Part shown: piece by piece, positions 25,714 through 34,427 of the stretch
Position numbering within the stretch: the stretch's first letter is position 1
Layout of the letters: every line of letters begins with the position of its first letter
Source: Cohnella zeiphila
Lineage (GTDB): Bacteria > Bacillota > Bacilli > Paenibacillales > Paenibacillaceae
Direction: 5' to 3'
DNA length: 64,000 nucleotides
Assembly (NCBI RefSeq): GCF_014212055.1
Contig: NZ_JACJVO010000010.1
Span: forward strand, 100,333 to 164,332
Notes under the pieces: model-generated
What the model saw: the letters and a program-made list of their open reading frames with translations, nothing else
Database searches by the model: none
Told to the model about the DNA's origin: nothing
Position numbers and translations under genes: made by a program

Positions 25714-26787
25714 TTAGAACTCGTCGGCAATATGATAGAACCGGTACCGGGTCTGTTCCGTCCAGGCGTAGGAATCGCGGTAATCCCAATAACGGTGCCG
25801 GCTGGGAACCGTATTCGCGTTGACGAGCGGCATTCCGTCCGGCGTGAACGCCGTCACGACCGTGTTGTGCTGGTACAGGCCGGTTCCGCTCCAATCGTAG
25901 CAGATGACGTCTCCCGGCATCAGATCTTTGGGCGACTCCATCGCTTCCGCGCGCAAACCGTAGGAATGAGAATAAGAGTGAGAAAAGTACGATTGCAGAC
26001 CGTTCGCCACCGCCCAGCTGTAGCTCCACAGCTCGCGGCCTTTGTCGCGGCCCCGATACCACCAGCCCGCTTCCCTTCTCCCAGTATAGTTCATCGGCGC
26101 TCCCCCTGCAAAGATGCACTGGGAGACGAAATTCGTGCAGTTGACTTCGAATTCCTCGTATTCGGGATTCGGCCGATCCCACCACCGATCCGCGTAAGCG
26201 GCCGCTTCCTCGCGGCGGTACCGGGCCGCCCGCTTCGACGGATCGAACCATCCGTCCCCTCTCCCCGCCGCCGCTCCCGGCCCCGCGTAAACCCGGGATT
26301 TGAACGACTGGGTCGCCGCCGGATTGAGATAGGGGACGGAAGGAATGACCGCGTGCTCGTAGCCGACGAGTTCCTCCGCGTCCCCTTCCGGCTGCCAGGC
26401 TTCCGCCCGATTCTCCGTCAGAAGCGGCTCGATCCGGTCGATGCGCCAGCCTCGGGAGCCGCGCACGAACGCGATTCTCTCCGTCTCCATCCGCTCTTCC
26501 TGCCATGCCCCGTAGGAATGAAGGAGGTGAAGCCTGACGTCGCAGACCGCTTCCGACGGCTTCTCGCTGCGGTGCAGCAGCCGGGCCCGGATCTCGCTGC
26601 GGACCGGCTTGACGCGGGACGCCCCTCCCCGCCGCGACAGCCCCGCCTGCCGCCCCAGCAGCCGCGACCGATGCAAGGGATCGGGCACGCGGCGGTACGA
26701 GGCCGAAGGTCCCAGCAGATCCTCCTCGTTCCTTGCGTTCACGTATTCGACCAGCGCTTCCCGCCAACCGCTTCCCTGTCCCGGCAT
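25714..26787 (-). CDS. amidase-domain protein (Amidase_6 type)
   Basis: A 357-residue protein whose C-terminal half has the Amidase_6 pattern: cysteine in EVNCTNFVSQCIFAGG, then DLMPGDVICYDWSGTGLYQH with the histidine of the catalytic pair and NTVVTAF. These papain-like domains are thought to cleave amide bonds in cell-wall or exopolymer substrates, but few are characterised. The N-terminal half is a separate domain of about 170 residues with no family I can name. No signal peptide is visible, so either the protein stays in the cytoplasm or leaves by an unusual route. The ATG at 26787 has GGGAGGT upstream. Confidence 0.85.
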   Translation of the reverse strand: MPGQGSGWREALVEYVNARNEEDLLGPSASYRRVPDPLHRSRLLGRQAGLSRRGGASRVKPVRSEIRARLLHRSEKPSEAVCDVRLHLLHSYGAWQEERMETERIAFVRGSRGWRIDRIEPLLTENRAEAWQPEGDAEELVGYEHAVIPSVPYLNPAATQSFKSRVYAGPGAAAGRGDGWFDPSKRAARYRREEAAAYADRWWDRPNPEYEEFEVNCTNFVSQCIFAGGAPMNYTGRREAGWWYRGRDKGRELWSYSWAVANGLQSYFSHSYSHSYGLRAEAMESPKDLMPGDVICYDWSGTGLYQHNTVVTAFTPDGMPLVNANTVPSRHRYWDYRDSYAWTEQTRYRFYHIADEF

Positions 26788-27108
26788 CGGACATACCTCC
26801 CGTATGAAGCAGAATCGTATCGGTTCCATCCTATGCCGCCTCCTCGCATCTCATGCCCTTCGCCTCCTTTTCCCCGCCATGCGGGCAGCTTGGTTCCTCT
26901 CTTTCGCCGGTTTTTATCCCGATCGTCGCCTCGCCGCCGTCAACGCTTCCGAACGGATGAAGACCGAAGAACTTGTGGCAAACTACAAATCTGTGCAGCC
27001 TGGAAAAGGCGAAATGGTCTTTACGGAGAACGCGTCAAACGGTATACTTAAGCAGAAGATTGTTTTTTGAAATCGGGTTTCATTGTGCGAAACTCTATTT
27101 GGAGGTTG
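26788..27108. other. intergenic region between amidase and aconitase genes
   Basis: The genes on either side are divergent, so this region holds both promoters. Only the aconitase promoter (27020-27048) is clear. There are no supported small genes and no repeat array. Confidence 0.5.
27020..27048 (+). promoter_or_regulatory. probable sigma-A promoter of acnA
   Basis: TTTACG at 27020-27025 and TATACT at 27043-27048 are 17 bp apart, giving a leader of about 55 bases before the acnA start. I see no clear CcpC-type dyad. Confidence 0.65.
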
Positions 27109-29826
27109 ATGGAATTGTCTAACCTGCCTTATCAGGTTCAGGGGGACCTGCAGGCTGCCGGCCAGACGTACCGGTATTATAATCTGCAAGGTCTCGAAGA
27201 TCAGGGGCTCGGTCCGGTATCGAAGCTTCCGTTCTCGATGAAAGTGCTGCTCGAAGCGGCGATCCGCCAGTTCGACGGCCGCGCCATCACGCTTGAGCAC
27301 GTCAAGCAACTGGCGGGCTGGGCGAACGGCCGCGAAGACAAGGAAATTCCGTTCATTCCCGCACGGATCGTGCTTCAAGACTTCACGGGCGTGCCCGTCG
27401 TCGTCGACCTGGCCGCCATGCGCGAGACGGTCAAGAAAGCGGGCGGCGACCCGAAGCGGATCAACCCGCTCGTTCCGGTCGATCTCGTCATCGACCACTC
27501 CGTCATGGTCGACGCGTTCGGCACCCCCGACGCGCTGAAATACAATATGGACATCGAGTTCGAGCGCAACGAAGAGCGCTATCGCTTCCTGCGCTGGGCG
27601 CAAACGGCGTTCGATAACTTCCGCGCCGTGCCTCCGGCAACCGGTATCGTTCACCAGGTCAACCTGGAATACCTGGCTTCCGTGGCCGCGACGAAGAACA
27701 AGAACGGCGTCACCGAAGTCTATCCGGACTCTCTCGTCGGCACGGACTCCCATACGACGATGATCAACGGTCTCGGCGTCGTAGGCTGGGGCGTCGGCGG
27801 CATCGAAGCCGAAGCCGGCATGCTGGGCCAACCGCTGTACTTCGTTACGCCGGAAGTCATCGGCTTCCGCCTGACCGGCCGTCTGGCCGAAGGCGCGACC
27901 GCGACCGACCTGGCGCTGACCGTCACGCAAATCCTGCGCAAGAAGGGCGTCGTCGGCAAGTTCGTCGAGTTCTTCGGTTCGGGCCTGTCCAACATCAGCC
28001 TGGCCGACCGCGCGACGGTCGCCAACATGGCGCCGGAATACGGCGCGACGATCGGCTTCTTCCCGGTCGACAACGAGACGCTGAACTACATGCGGCTCAC
28101 CGGCCGCGACGACAAGCAGATCGAGCTGGTCGAAGCTTATTATAAAGCGCAAGGCATGTTCCGCACGGACGACACGCCGGATCCGGTGTTCACCGACGTG
28201 CTCGAGCTCGACCTGTCCACGATCGTGCCGAGCCTCGCCGGTCCGAAGCGTCCGCAGGACCGCGTCGAGCTGAGCTCGATGAAGAAGGAATTCAACGAGA
28301 TTATCCGCACTCCGATCGACAAGGGCGGCTACGGCCTGTCCGACGAGAAGATCGCGCAAAGTGCGGAAGTCAAGCATAAGAACGGCGAAGTCAGCAAGCT
28401 GACCACGGGCGCCGTCGTCATCGCCGCGATCACGAGCTGTACGAACACGTCCAACCCGAGCGTTATGCTGGGCGCGGGGCTCGTCGCGAAGAAGGCGGTC
28501 GAGCGCGGCTTGACCAAGCCGGCTTACGTGAAGAGCTCGCTGACCCCGGGTTCGCTCGTCGTCACCGATTACTTGACCAAGGCCGGCCTGCTTCCTTACC
28601 TGGAGAAAATCGGCTTCTATGTCGCCGGTTACGGCTGCGCGACCTGTATCGGGAACTCCGGCCCGCTGCCGGAAGAAGTCAGCGACGCGATCGCCGAGAA
28701 CGACATGACCGTCGCCGCCGTCCTGTCCGGCAACCGGAACTTCGAAGGCCGCGTGCATGCCCAAGTCAAGGCCAACTACCTGGCATCGCCGCCGCTCGTC
28801 GTCGCCTATGCGCTGGCGGGAACGGTCAACATCGACCTGGCCAACGACCCGATCGGCTACGACAGCAAGAACGAGCCGGTATACCTGAAGGACATCTGGC
28901 CGACGAACGACGAGATTCAAGCGGCTGTGCGCCAATCGCTGACTCCGGACATGTTCCGCGCCAAATACGCGAACGTGTTCACGCAGAACGAGCAGTGGAA
29001 CCAGATTCCGGTGCCGAAGGGCGAGCTGTACGAATGGGATTCGAAGTCGACGTATATCGCCAACCCGCCGTTCTTCGAGAACCTCGGTTCCGAGCCGGGC
29101 GACATCGCCGACATCAAGCACGCCCGCGTACTGGCGCTGATGGGCGATTCGGTCACGACGGACCATATCTCTCCGGCCGGCAACATCAAGGTCGACAGCC
29201 CTGCGGGCAAGTACCTGACCGAGCATGGCGTCGACCGCAAGGACTTCAACTCGTACGGTTCCCGCCGCGGCAACCACGAGGTCATGATGCGCGGCACGTT
29301 CGCGAACATCCGGATCCGCAACCAAGTGGCTCCGGGCACGGAAGGCGGCGTGACGACGTACCTGCCGACGGACGAAGTGATGTCCATCTACGACGCGTCG
29401 ATGAAGTATCAGGACAGCCATACGAACCTGGTCGTCATCGCCGGCAAGGAATACGGCACCGGCTCTTCCCGCGACTGGGCGGCCAAAGGCACGTTCCTGC
29501 TCGGCGTAAAGGCGGTCATCGCCGAGAGCTTCGAGCGGATTCACCGTTCCAACCTGGTCGGCATGGGCGTTCTGCCGCTGCAGTTCCATCCGGGCCAAAG
29601 CTGGAAGACGCTCGGCATCACCGGCCGCGAAACGTTCGACATCGCCGGTCTCGGCAACGACGTGCAGCCGGGCCAGAGCGTCACCGTCACCGCTACCCGC
29701 GAAGACGGAACGACGTTCGACTTCCAGGCGATCGTCCGCCTCGACTCGATGGTCGACGTCGACTACTACCGCAACAGCGGCATTCTGCAGACGGTGCTCC
29801 GTCAAATGCTGTCGCAGCAAGGCTGA
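27109..29826 (+). CDS. acnA: aconitate hydratase A
   Basis: A 905-residue cytoplasmic [4Fe-4S] enzyme that interconverts citrate and isocitrate in the TCA cycle; in Gram-positive bacteria the apo-form can also bind RNA. The three cluster cysteines are in TSCTNTSNP (about residue 443) and [14 protein letters not shown] (about 506-509). Other signatures: [52 protein letters not shown] and [16 protein letters not shown], with the substrate-binding arginines. Length is normal. The ATG at 27109 is only three bases after GGAGG, so a TTG at 27115 with nine-base spacing is an equally likely start. It has its own promoter and strong terminator. Confidence 0.97.
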   Translation: MELSNLPYQVQGDLQAAGQTYRYYNLQGLEDQGLGPVSKLPFSMKVLLEAAIRQFDGRAITLEHVKQLAGWANGREDKEIPFIPARIVLQDFTGVPVVVDLAAMRETVKKAGGDPKRINPLVPVDLVIDHSVMVDAFGTPDALKYNMDIEFERNEERYRFLRWAQTAFDNFRAVPPATGIVHQVNLEYLASVAATKNKNGVTEVYPDSLVGTDSHTTMINGLGVVGWGVGGIEAEAGMLGQPLYFVTPEVIGFRLTGRLAEGATATDLALTVTQILRKKGVVGKFVEFFGSGLSNISLADRATVANMAPEYGATIGFFPVDNETLNYMRLTGRDDKQIELVEAYYKAQGMFRTDDTPDPVFTDVLELDLSTIVPSLAGPKRPQDRVELSSMKKEFNEIIRTPIDKGGYGLSDEKIAQSAEVKHKNGEVSKLTTGAVVIAAITSCTNTSNPSVMLGAGLVAKKAVERGLTKPAYVKSSLTPGSLVVTDYLTKAGLLPYLEKIGFYVAGYGCATCIGNSGPLPEEVSDAIAENDMTVAAVLSGNRNFEGRVHAQVKANYLASPPLVVAYALAGTVNIDLANDPIGYDSKNEPVYLKDIWPTNDEIQAAVRQSLTPDMFRAKYANVFTQNEQWNQIPVPKGELYEWDSKSTYIANPPFFENLGSEPGDIADIKHARVLALMGDSVTTDHISPAGNIKVDSPAGKYLTEHGVDRKDFNSYGSRRGNHEVMMRGTFANIRIRNQVAPGTEGGVTTYLPTDEVMSIYDASMKYQDSHTNLVVIAGKEYGTGSSRDWAAKGTFLLGVKAVIAESFERIHRSNLVGMGVLPLQFHPGQSWKTLGITGRETFDIAGLGNDVQPGQSVTVTATREDGTTFDFQAIVRLDSMVDVDYYRNSGILQTVLRQMLSQQG

Positions 29827-29840
29827 TTCCCCGTATCTGC

Positions 29841-29882
29841 AAAAGTCCCGCAGGGAGAACGTCTCCCGCGGGACTTTTTTTC
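29841..29882 (+). terminator. strong rho-independent terminator after acnA
   Basis: AAAGTCCCGC/GCGGGACTTT with an inner GGGAGA/TCTCCC stem, followed by seven T residues. The A run on the other side lets it serve the convergent phosphoesterase gene, whose stop is at 29884, as well. Confidence 0.92.
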
Positions 29883-29883
29883 G

Positions 29884-30819
29884 TCAGGGCCATCTGCGCG
29901 GGCGGTGAAGCTTCGGCTTGCGGATCGTCGAACCGTTTTCCAGACGGACCCATGTTTCGAAGCCGGCTTTTCCTTCCTGCAGCCGTATGACTCTCGCCCC
30001 TCTCGGAAACCCTATTTTCCCGTAACCTTGAAAACCGGTCGCCCGGCCGTAGCAGAGCCGGATGCCGCCGAGCTCGCCCCAGTAATCGTTCGTATGATCA
30101 TGCCCGCAAAAGACCCCCAGCGTCCCGCCCCGCTCCAGGAGCGCCGCATATAGACCCGAGTTGACGGGCGGACATGCCGGCTTCTCGTTGCGGGTTCCGT
30201 AGCAGGCTTGCGTTTTCCAGACCTGCTCGAATTCGGGAAACGGAATATGAAAGAAGAGAAGAGAAGGCAGCGCCGCGCCCCGATTCCGATCGGCCCGCTC
30301 GCGCGAAATCCGCCGGTACCACTCGATCTGGCTCGGACGGATCCAGTCATAACCGGGCAGCGAATCTTCGGAGGAGCGGCCGCCGCTGTCCAGGAAGACG
30401 AGCGAGTGGCTCGCCATGCCGCGGGAATTCGTCAGCGTCAGCGCGAAGTTGCCGATCCCGTCCACGTCCGAGGGACCCGACAAGGACAGGCAGCGCGGTC
30501 GTTCCCGAAGGACGTCCATCAGCTCCGCCCGGCCGAGCGCGCCCTCGTCGTCGTGGTTCCCGAATACGGCGGCCCAGGGAACGCCGGCCTGTTCGACCGC
30601 CGCCATCGCCTGCCTGAGCGATTCGGCGGGATCGCGGCAGCGGCTTCCGAAGATCAAGTCTCCCGTCAGGGCGACGAAGTCCGGTTTTTCCGCTTCGAGC
30701 ACGTCGGCCATGAGCCGTCGGGTACGCAGATCCCCCTTCTCTCCGTTCTGCCAATGAAGGTCGGTAAAATGCACGATGGTGAACGTTCCGTCCGCCCTCA
30801 TGCGGAGATTCGGTTCCAT
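29884..30819 (-). CDS. calcineurin-like metallophosphoesterase, Dcr2-like
   Basis: A 311-residue two-metal phosphoesterase. Motifs in order: VHFTDLHWQ, ALTGDLIFG, VFGNHDDEG, FFHIPFPEF and FCGHDHTNDYWG, which form the complete metal site. The overall form fits the Dcr2/purple acid phosphatase-like branch found in many soil bacteria. There is no signal peptide, so a cytoplasmic role is likely; the substrate is unknown. The ATG at 30819 has GGAGGT seven bases upstream. It converges on acnA and shares its terminator. Confidence 0.87.
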   Translation of the reverse strand: MEPNLRMRADGTFTIVHFTDLHWQNGEKGDLRTRRLMADVLEAEKPDFVALTGDLIFGSRCRDPAESLRQAMAAVEQAGVPWAAVFGNHDDEGALGRAELMDVLRERPRCLSLSGPSDVDGIGNFALTLTNSRGMASHSLVFLDSGGRSSEDSLPGYDWIRPSQIEWYRRISRERADRNRGAALPSLLFFHIPFPEFEQVWKTQACYGTRNEKPACPPVNSGLYAALLERGGTLGVFCGHDHTNDYWGELGGIRLCYGRATGFQGYGKIGFPRGARVIRLQEGKAGFETWVRLENGSTIRKPKLHRPRRWP

Positions 30820-30912
30820 TGTCGCACCTCCCACTCCGTCATTGTAGCCGATGAAGCCCGGAGCTGACCAGAGAACGGATCGGAACGGCGCGAGCCGATC
30901 ATCGGCACCTTT

Positions 30913-30942
30913 TTGTTACCGGCCGAGCAGTTGCGCTATAAT
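30913..30942 (+). promoter_or_regulatory. probable sigma-A promoter of the PDZ protease gene
   Basis: TTGTTA at 30913-30918 and a perfect TATAAT at 30937-30942, spaced 18 bp. The transcript would begin just ahead of the GGAGGTGA ribosome site, leaving a very short leader. Confidence 0.72.
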
Positions 30943-30963
30943 GAGGTTCGGAGGTGAGCCCGG

Positions 30964-32022
30964 ATGGCCCGGACGAATCATTGGTTGAGACGCAATTGGA
31001 CTTCCATGGCGGGCGGCCTCGTCGCGATCTTGCTGATCGTTACATACTTTTGGAGCTGGCCTTACGTCATCTCCGGCCCGGGATCGGCGGAGCCCGTGCA
31101 TCCGCGGGTCGAGACGGGCCATGCTCTCGACGAGAAGGGAGCGCTGCTGTTCACGACCGTAGCGACCCGTTCCCGGCCCAACGCGTTCGATCTGATCTAT
31201 GCGTATTTGAATCCGCGGCTGGATATTCAAACCCAGGCCAAAGCGACCGGCGGAACGGTCAACCTGGAAGCCTACCGCAACCTGCTCGCCTGGATGAGGG
31301 ACGACTCCGAGAACGGCGCGCTGATGGCCGCATACGGAGCGCTCAAGCGGGATTTGCCGGTAGAAGAAGAAGGCGTGATCGTGCAGGCATTCGTCGAAGG
31401 GTCTCAAGCCCGGGAGCGCGGTCTTCAAGAAGGGGATATCATCACGTCCATCGACGGACAGCCGGCCAAGAAGGCCGAGCAGTTCAGCAGCATCGTGCAA
31501 GCCAAAAAACCGGGCGACACCGTGACGCTGAAGGGAACGCGCGGCGGCAAGCCGTTCGAGGCCAAGGTGCCGCTCATGAAGATGAGCCCGACGGGACAGA
31601 CCGGGGTCGGCTTCTATCGCGGGGCGGTCCTGAAGGTGACCCCGCCCGATCCGATCAAGTTCGATTTCAACGATACGGGCGGTCCGTCGGCCGGCCTGAT
31701 GATGACGCTGGAGATCGTCGCGCAGCTGACCGGCGACGACCTGTCCCGCGGCTACCGCGTCGCGGGCACCGGAACGATCGCCGCGGACGGAACGGTCGGA
31801 CAGATCGGGGGCATCCAGTACAAGCTGATGGCGGCGGATCGGGAGAAGGCCGACTACTTCCTCGTTCCGTACGTCAAATCCGGCAACTACAGCAACTGGA
31901 ACGACGCCGAAGCGACGGTGAAAAAGCTGAAGCTGAAGCCGAAGCTGGTGAAAGTGTCCTCGTTGACGGACGCCATCGACTTCCTGCGCTCGCTGCAGGA
32001 GAAGCCAGGCGCGGCTGCGTAA
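30964..32022 (+). CDS. ylbL: membrane-anchored PDZ/Lon-like serine protease, YlbL family
   Basis: A 352-residue protein with one N-terminal membrane helix (GGLVAILLIVTYFWSWPYVI), a PDZ domain (about 125-200, with GLQEGDIITSIDGQPAKK) and a C-terminal Lon-type (S16) protease domain. The catalytic serine is in FNDTGGPSAGLMMTLEIV (about residue 242) and the lysine in IGGIQYKLMAA (about 285), so the Ser-Lys dyad is intact. Homologues include Bacillus YlbL and streptococcal SepM, which trims a competence pheromone; roles in envelope stress and division-related proteolysis are also reported. Here it stands alone with its own promoter. GGAGGTGA lies before the ATG. Confidence 0.92.
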   Translation: MARTNHWLRRNWTSMAGGLVAILLIVTYFWSWPYVISGPGSAEPVHPRVETGHALDEKGALLFTTVATRSRPNAFDLIYAYLNPRLDIQTQAKATGGTVNLEAYRNLLAWMRDDSENGALMAAYGALKRDLPVEEEGVIVQAFVEGSQARERGLQEGDIITSIDGQPAKKAEQFSSIVQAKKPGDTVTLKGTRGGKPFEAKVPLMKMSPTGQTGVGFYRGAVLKVTPPDPIKFDFNDTGGPSAGLMMTLEIVAQLTGDDLSRGYRVAGTGTIAADGTVGQIGGIQYKLMAADREKADYFLVPYVKSGNYSNWNDAEATVKKLKLKPKLVKVSSLTDAIDFLRSLQEKPGAAA

Positions 32023-32069
32023 CGATAGGCGTGGGGAACAGCTTGGCGGCGTACGGTTAAGGGGCGGCT

Positions 32070-32307
32070 TTAGCCGATTTTCTCGGCTATCTCGGCATTG
32101 CGCGCCCGCTATGGAGCCCCGTTAGCCGATTTTCTCGGCTATCTCGGCATTGCGCGCCCGCTATGGAGCCCCGTTAGCCGATTTTCTCGGCTATCTCGGC
32201 ATTGCGCGCCCGCTCCGGAGCCCCGTTAGCCGATTTTCTCGGCTATCTCGGCATTGCGCGCCCGCTCCGGAGCCCCGTTAGCCGATTTTCTCGGCTATCT
32301 CGGCTAC
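32070..32307. repeat. five tandem 52-bp repeats, each with a hairpin
   Basis: Copies start at 32070, 32122, 32174, 32226 and 32278; the last is truncated. Each contains TTAGCCGATTTTCTCGGCT, in which AGCCGA and TCGGCT form a 6-bp stem with a TTTTC loop, followed by ATCTCGGCATTGCGCGCC. Copies 1-2 end CTATGGAG and copies 3-4 CTCCGGAG; otherwise they are nearly identical, so expansion was recent. The array lies between two convergent genes. Confidence 0.93.
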
Positions 32308-32325
32308 TATCGGCCCAACCTATAG

Positions 32326-32370
32326 ACGACAAGACCGCCAGCGGAATTTTCCCTGGCGGTCTTGTCGTTT
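32326..32370. terminator. bidirectional terminator between convergent genes
   Basis: A perfect 16-bp stem, ACGACAAGACCGCCAG with its complement, encloses an 11-base loop and is followed by TTTA on the plus strand. It overlaps the last bases of the IclR gene's stop region and can serve both converging transcripts. Confidence 0.8.
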
Positions 32371-33109
32371 ATCCAAGCAGCGTACCCATTCGTTTCGCGG
32401 CGCCGATGATGGCGGGAGCTCGATCCTGCATGACGTCCGGCGTCAGCCGGTTCGACGGCCCGGACACCGACAGCGCCGCATGCAGCTTGCCGGAGCGGTC
32501 GAAGATCGGCGCGGACACCGCCGCCGCGCCAGGCTCGCGCTCCTCGAAGCTGGTCGCGTAGCCCTGCGCCACGATCTCCGCCAGCTGGCCGAGATACGCG
32601 GCCTTGTCCCGCTCGCTCGGCCAAGACCAGTCGGCGATCAGCGCGTCGCGCACGTCGGGCTCGGCGAAGGCGAGCAGCACCTTGCTGGACGCGCCGACGG
32701 AGAGCGGCAGCCGCGCGCCGATGGGCGCCACCCGGCGGACCGCCTGCTCGCTCTGCACCGCCTGGATGCGCACGCGGTCCTTCCGGTCGCGCACGTACAG
32801 GCTGATCGTCTCGCCCAATTGGTCGCGCAGCCGCACCATCTCGCCGAGCATCAGCACCGCCGGATCGTCCGCCCGCGTATGGGCGGACAGCTCCAGGATC
32901 CGCAAGCCGAGCCGGTACTTCTCCGTCGCCTCGTCCCGCACGACGAACCCTCTATGCTCCAAAGTCGCCAGCAGCCGGAAAACGGTGCTCTTATGCAGAC
33001 CGACCCGCTGCGAGATCTCCGTCAATCCCCATTCGGTTCCCGCCGTGAAACAGAGCAGCACGTCAAGCGCCCGCTCCACCGCCCGAATCGTCGGCTTCTC
33101 GTCTTCCAT
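32369..33109 (-). CDS. IclR-family transcriptional regulator
   Basis: A 246-residue regulator. The N-terminal winged helix is IRAVERALDVLLCF...WGLTEISQRVGLHKSTVFRL and the C-terminal effector domain starts near residue 75 with the conserved GETISLYVRDRKDRVRIQAV and APIGARLPLSVGASSKVLLA blocks. Members usually control uptake or breakdown of aromatic or sugar-derived acids. No obvious target lies beside it; the divergent hydrolase gene across 213 bases is the nearest candidate. GGAGGG precedes the ATG. Confidence 0.93.
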   Translation of the reverse strand: MEDEKPTIRAVERALDVLLCFTAGTEWGLTEISQRVGLHKSTVFRLLATLEHRGFVVRDEATEKYRLGLRILELSAHTRADDPAVLMLGEMVRLRDQLGETISLYVRDRKDRVRIQAVQSEQAVRRVAPIGARLPLSVGASSKVLLAFAEPDVRDALIADWSWPSERDKAAYLGQLAEIVAQGYATSFEEREPGAAAVSAPIFDRSGKLHAALSVSGPSNRLTPDVMQDRAPAIIGAAKRMGTLLG

Positions 33110-33239
33110 TTGCTTCCCTCCAATCGTTTCACTCCACGAAACCTTGGTACACCTAGTATAACCCGACCGGCTCCGCGCGTAAATGCTGGAAGGCCCCCGT
33201 TACAGTTCGATTACGCGCATCTTACAATTCGACAAGGCT

Positions 33240-33270
33240 TGTTGACGCTTTCAAGTTTCCATTCTACGAT
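33240..33270 (+). promoter_or_regulatory. sigma-A promoter with overlapping cre-like site
   Basis: TTGACG at 33242-33247 and TACGAT at 33265-33270 are 17 bp apart. TGTTGACGCTTTCA at 33240-33253, read in reverse as TGAAAGCGTCAACA, matches the CcpA cre consensus TGWAANCGNTNWCA at 13 of 14 positions and covers the -35. This placement would give glucose repression of the hydrolase gene (inference). Confidence 0.62.
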
Positions 33271-33322
33271 GAGAATAATGAGAGTTTTATGAAAATTCAT
33301 TCAACATCGGAGGCGACCGCAG

Positions 33323-34357
33323 ATGAGCGCGACAACCTTGAGCCGATCCCCGATGGAATCCGTGACGTTCTCCGCCGCCCCCGGCACCGTCGCGTTCCCC
33401 CTCCCACTCTACCGCCGCAGAACCGGCCGCCTATCCATAGCGGTAGCTTCCGTTCTGGCCGCGGCTATGGTCATGTCCGTCGCCTTCTACGCGACGCTGG
33501 CCTGGATGTTCGCTCACCCGAACGTCGCCCCGCTTGCTTCGAACCCGATGAAAGCCCTCCATCTCGCCTATTCGGACGTTGTTTTTCCCGATGCGGACAA
33601 TCGTTCCGACGTCAGCGGATGGTGGATTCCCAGCGCCGGCGCCAGCGCCAAAACCGTCGTGCTGAGCCACGGCTATGGGACGAACCGGGAAGAATCCTGG
33701 GTGTCGATGTACAACGTCGCCGGCCTGCTTCACGGCCTCGGCTATAACGTGCTGATGTTCGATTACGGCTATGCCGACGAGAAGCATCGGCTTCCGGCGA
33801 CGGGCGGCGTGAACGAGTCCCGGCAGCTCATCGGAGCGCTTCAGTTCGCGCGGGCGCAGGGCAGCGACGAGATCGTCGTCTGGGGCTTCTCGATGGGCGC
33901 GGGAACGGCGCTGCAGGCCGCGCTCGATACCGACCTGATCGACGGCATGATTCTGGACAGCACGTTCATTCCCGACGCGGATACGATCTACGACAACGTC
34001 CGCCGTTACGTCTCCATGCCCAAAGCGCTCAGCGTGGAGCTGCTGAACCGTTTTATCCCGGCGTTCAGCGGCGTTCGCCTGAACCAAATTCCGGCCGGAA
34101 CCGCCCAGTCCACGGAGTTCGAATATCCGGTTCTCGTCATCTACGGTACGGCTGACGACAAGGCGCCCGCCAGTATCTCGGAGAACGTGGCGGCCGCCCA
34201 GCGGAATCCGAATTCCCAACTGTGGATCGTGCCCGGAGCTTTGCACGAGATGATTTTCCGGATGCATCCCAAAGAATATACGGAAAAAACGTCCGCGTTC
34301 CTCCGGAAAATCGACGAAGCAACCGCACTGCGCCGCTCCGCCCTGGTAGAAGTGTAA
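33323..34357 (+). CDS. membrane-anchored alpha/beta hydrolase
   Basis: A 344-residue serine hydrolase with an N-terminal membrane segment (LSIAVASVLAAAMVMSVAFY, about residues 37-56). The hydrolase core begins with TVVLSHGYGTNREESW, the nucleophile elbow is WGFSMGAGTALQ, the acid lies in VIYGTADDKAP and the histidine in VPGALHEM near the C-terminus, so the triad is complete. It resembles YqkD/BAAT-like hydrolases; the substrate is unknown. CGGAGG lies nine bases before the ATG. Its promoter overlaps a cre-like site, and a terminator follows. Confidence 0.86.
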   Translation: MSATTLSRSPMESVTFSAAPGTVAFPLPLYRRRTGRLSIAVASVLAAAMVMSVAFYATLAWMFAHPNVAPLASNPMKALHLAYSDVVFPDADNRSDVSGWWIPSAGASAKTVVLSHGYGTNREESWVSMYNVAGLLHGLGYNVLMFDYGYADEKHRLPATGGVNESRQLIGALQFARAQGSDEIVVWGFSMGAGTALQAALDTDLIDGMILDSTFIPDADTIYDNVRRYVSMPKALSVELLNRFIPAFSGVRLNQIPAGTAQSTEFEYPVLVIYGTADDKAPASISENVAAAQRNPNSQLWIVPGALHEMIFRMHPKEYTEKTSAFLRKIDEATALRRSALVEV

Positions 34358-34375
34358 GCCGACCGAGAAAAAAAG

Positions 34376-34416
34376 AAGCAGCCGGCCTCCCTTTCCGGGC
34401 GTGCCGACTGCTTTTT
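34376..34416 (+). terminator. rho-independent terminator after the hydrolase gene
   Basis: AAGCAGCCGGC pairs with GCCGACTGCTT (one mismatch) around a 16-base loop and is followed by TTT. It also lies just beyond the convergent diguanylate cyclase stop at 34428. Confidence 0.7.
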
Positions 34417-34427
34417 CGCTTGCTCGC

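Noticed and set aside
26983..29820. Long open frame antisense to aconitase
   Set aside because: It mirrors the acnA codons in a GC-rich gene; the composition (Arg, Val, Asp, His rich), lack of ribosome site and lack of domain make it a shadow frame.
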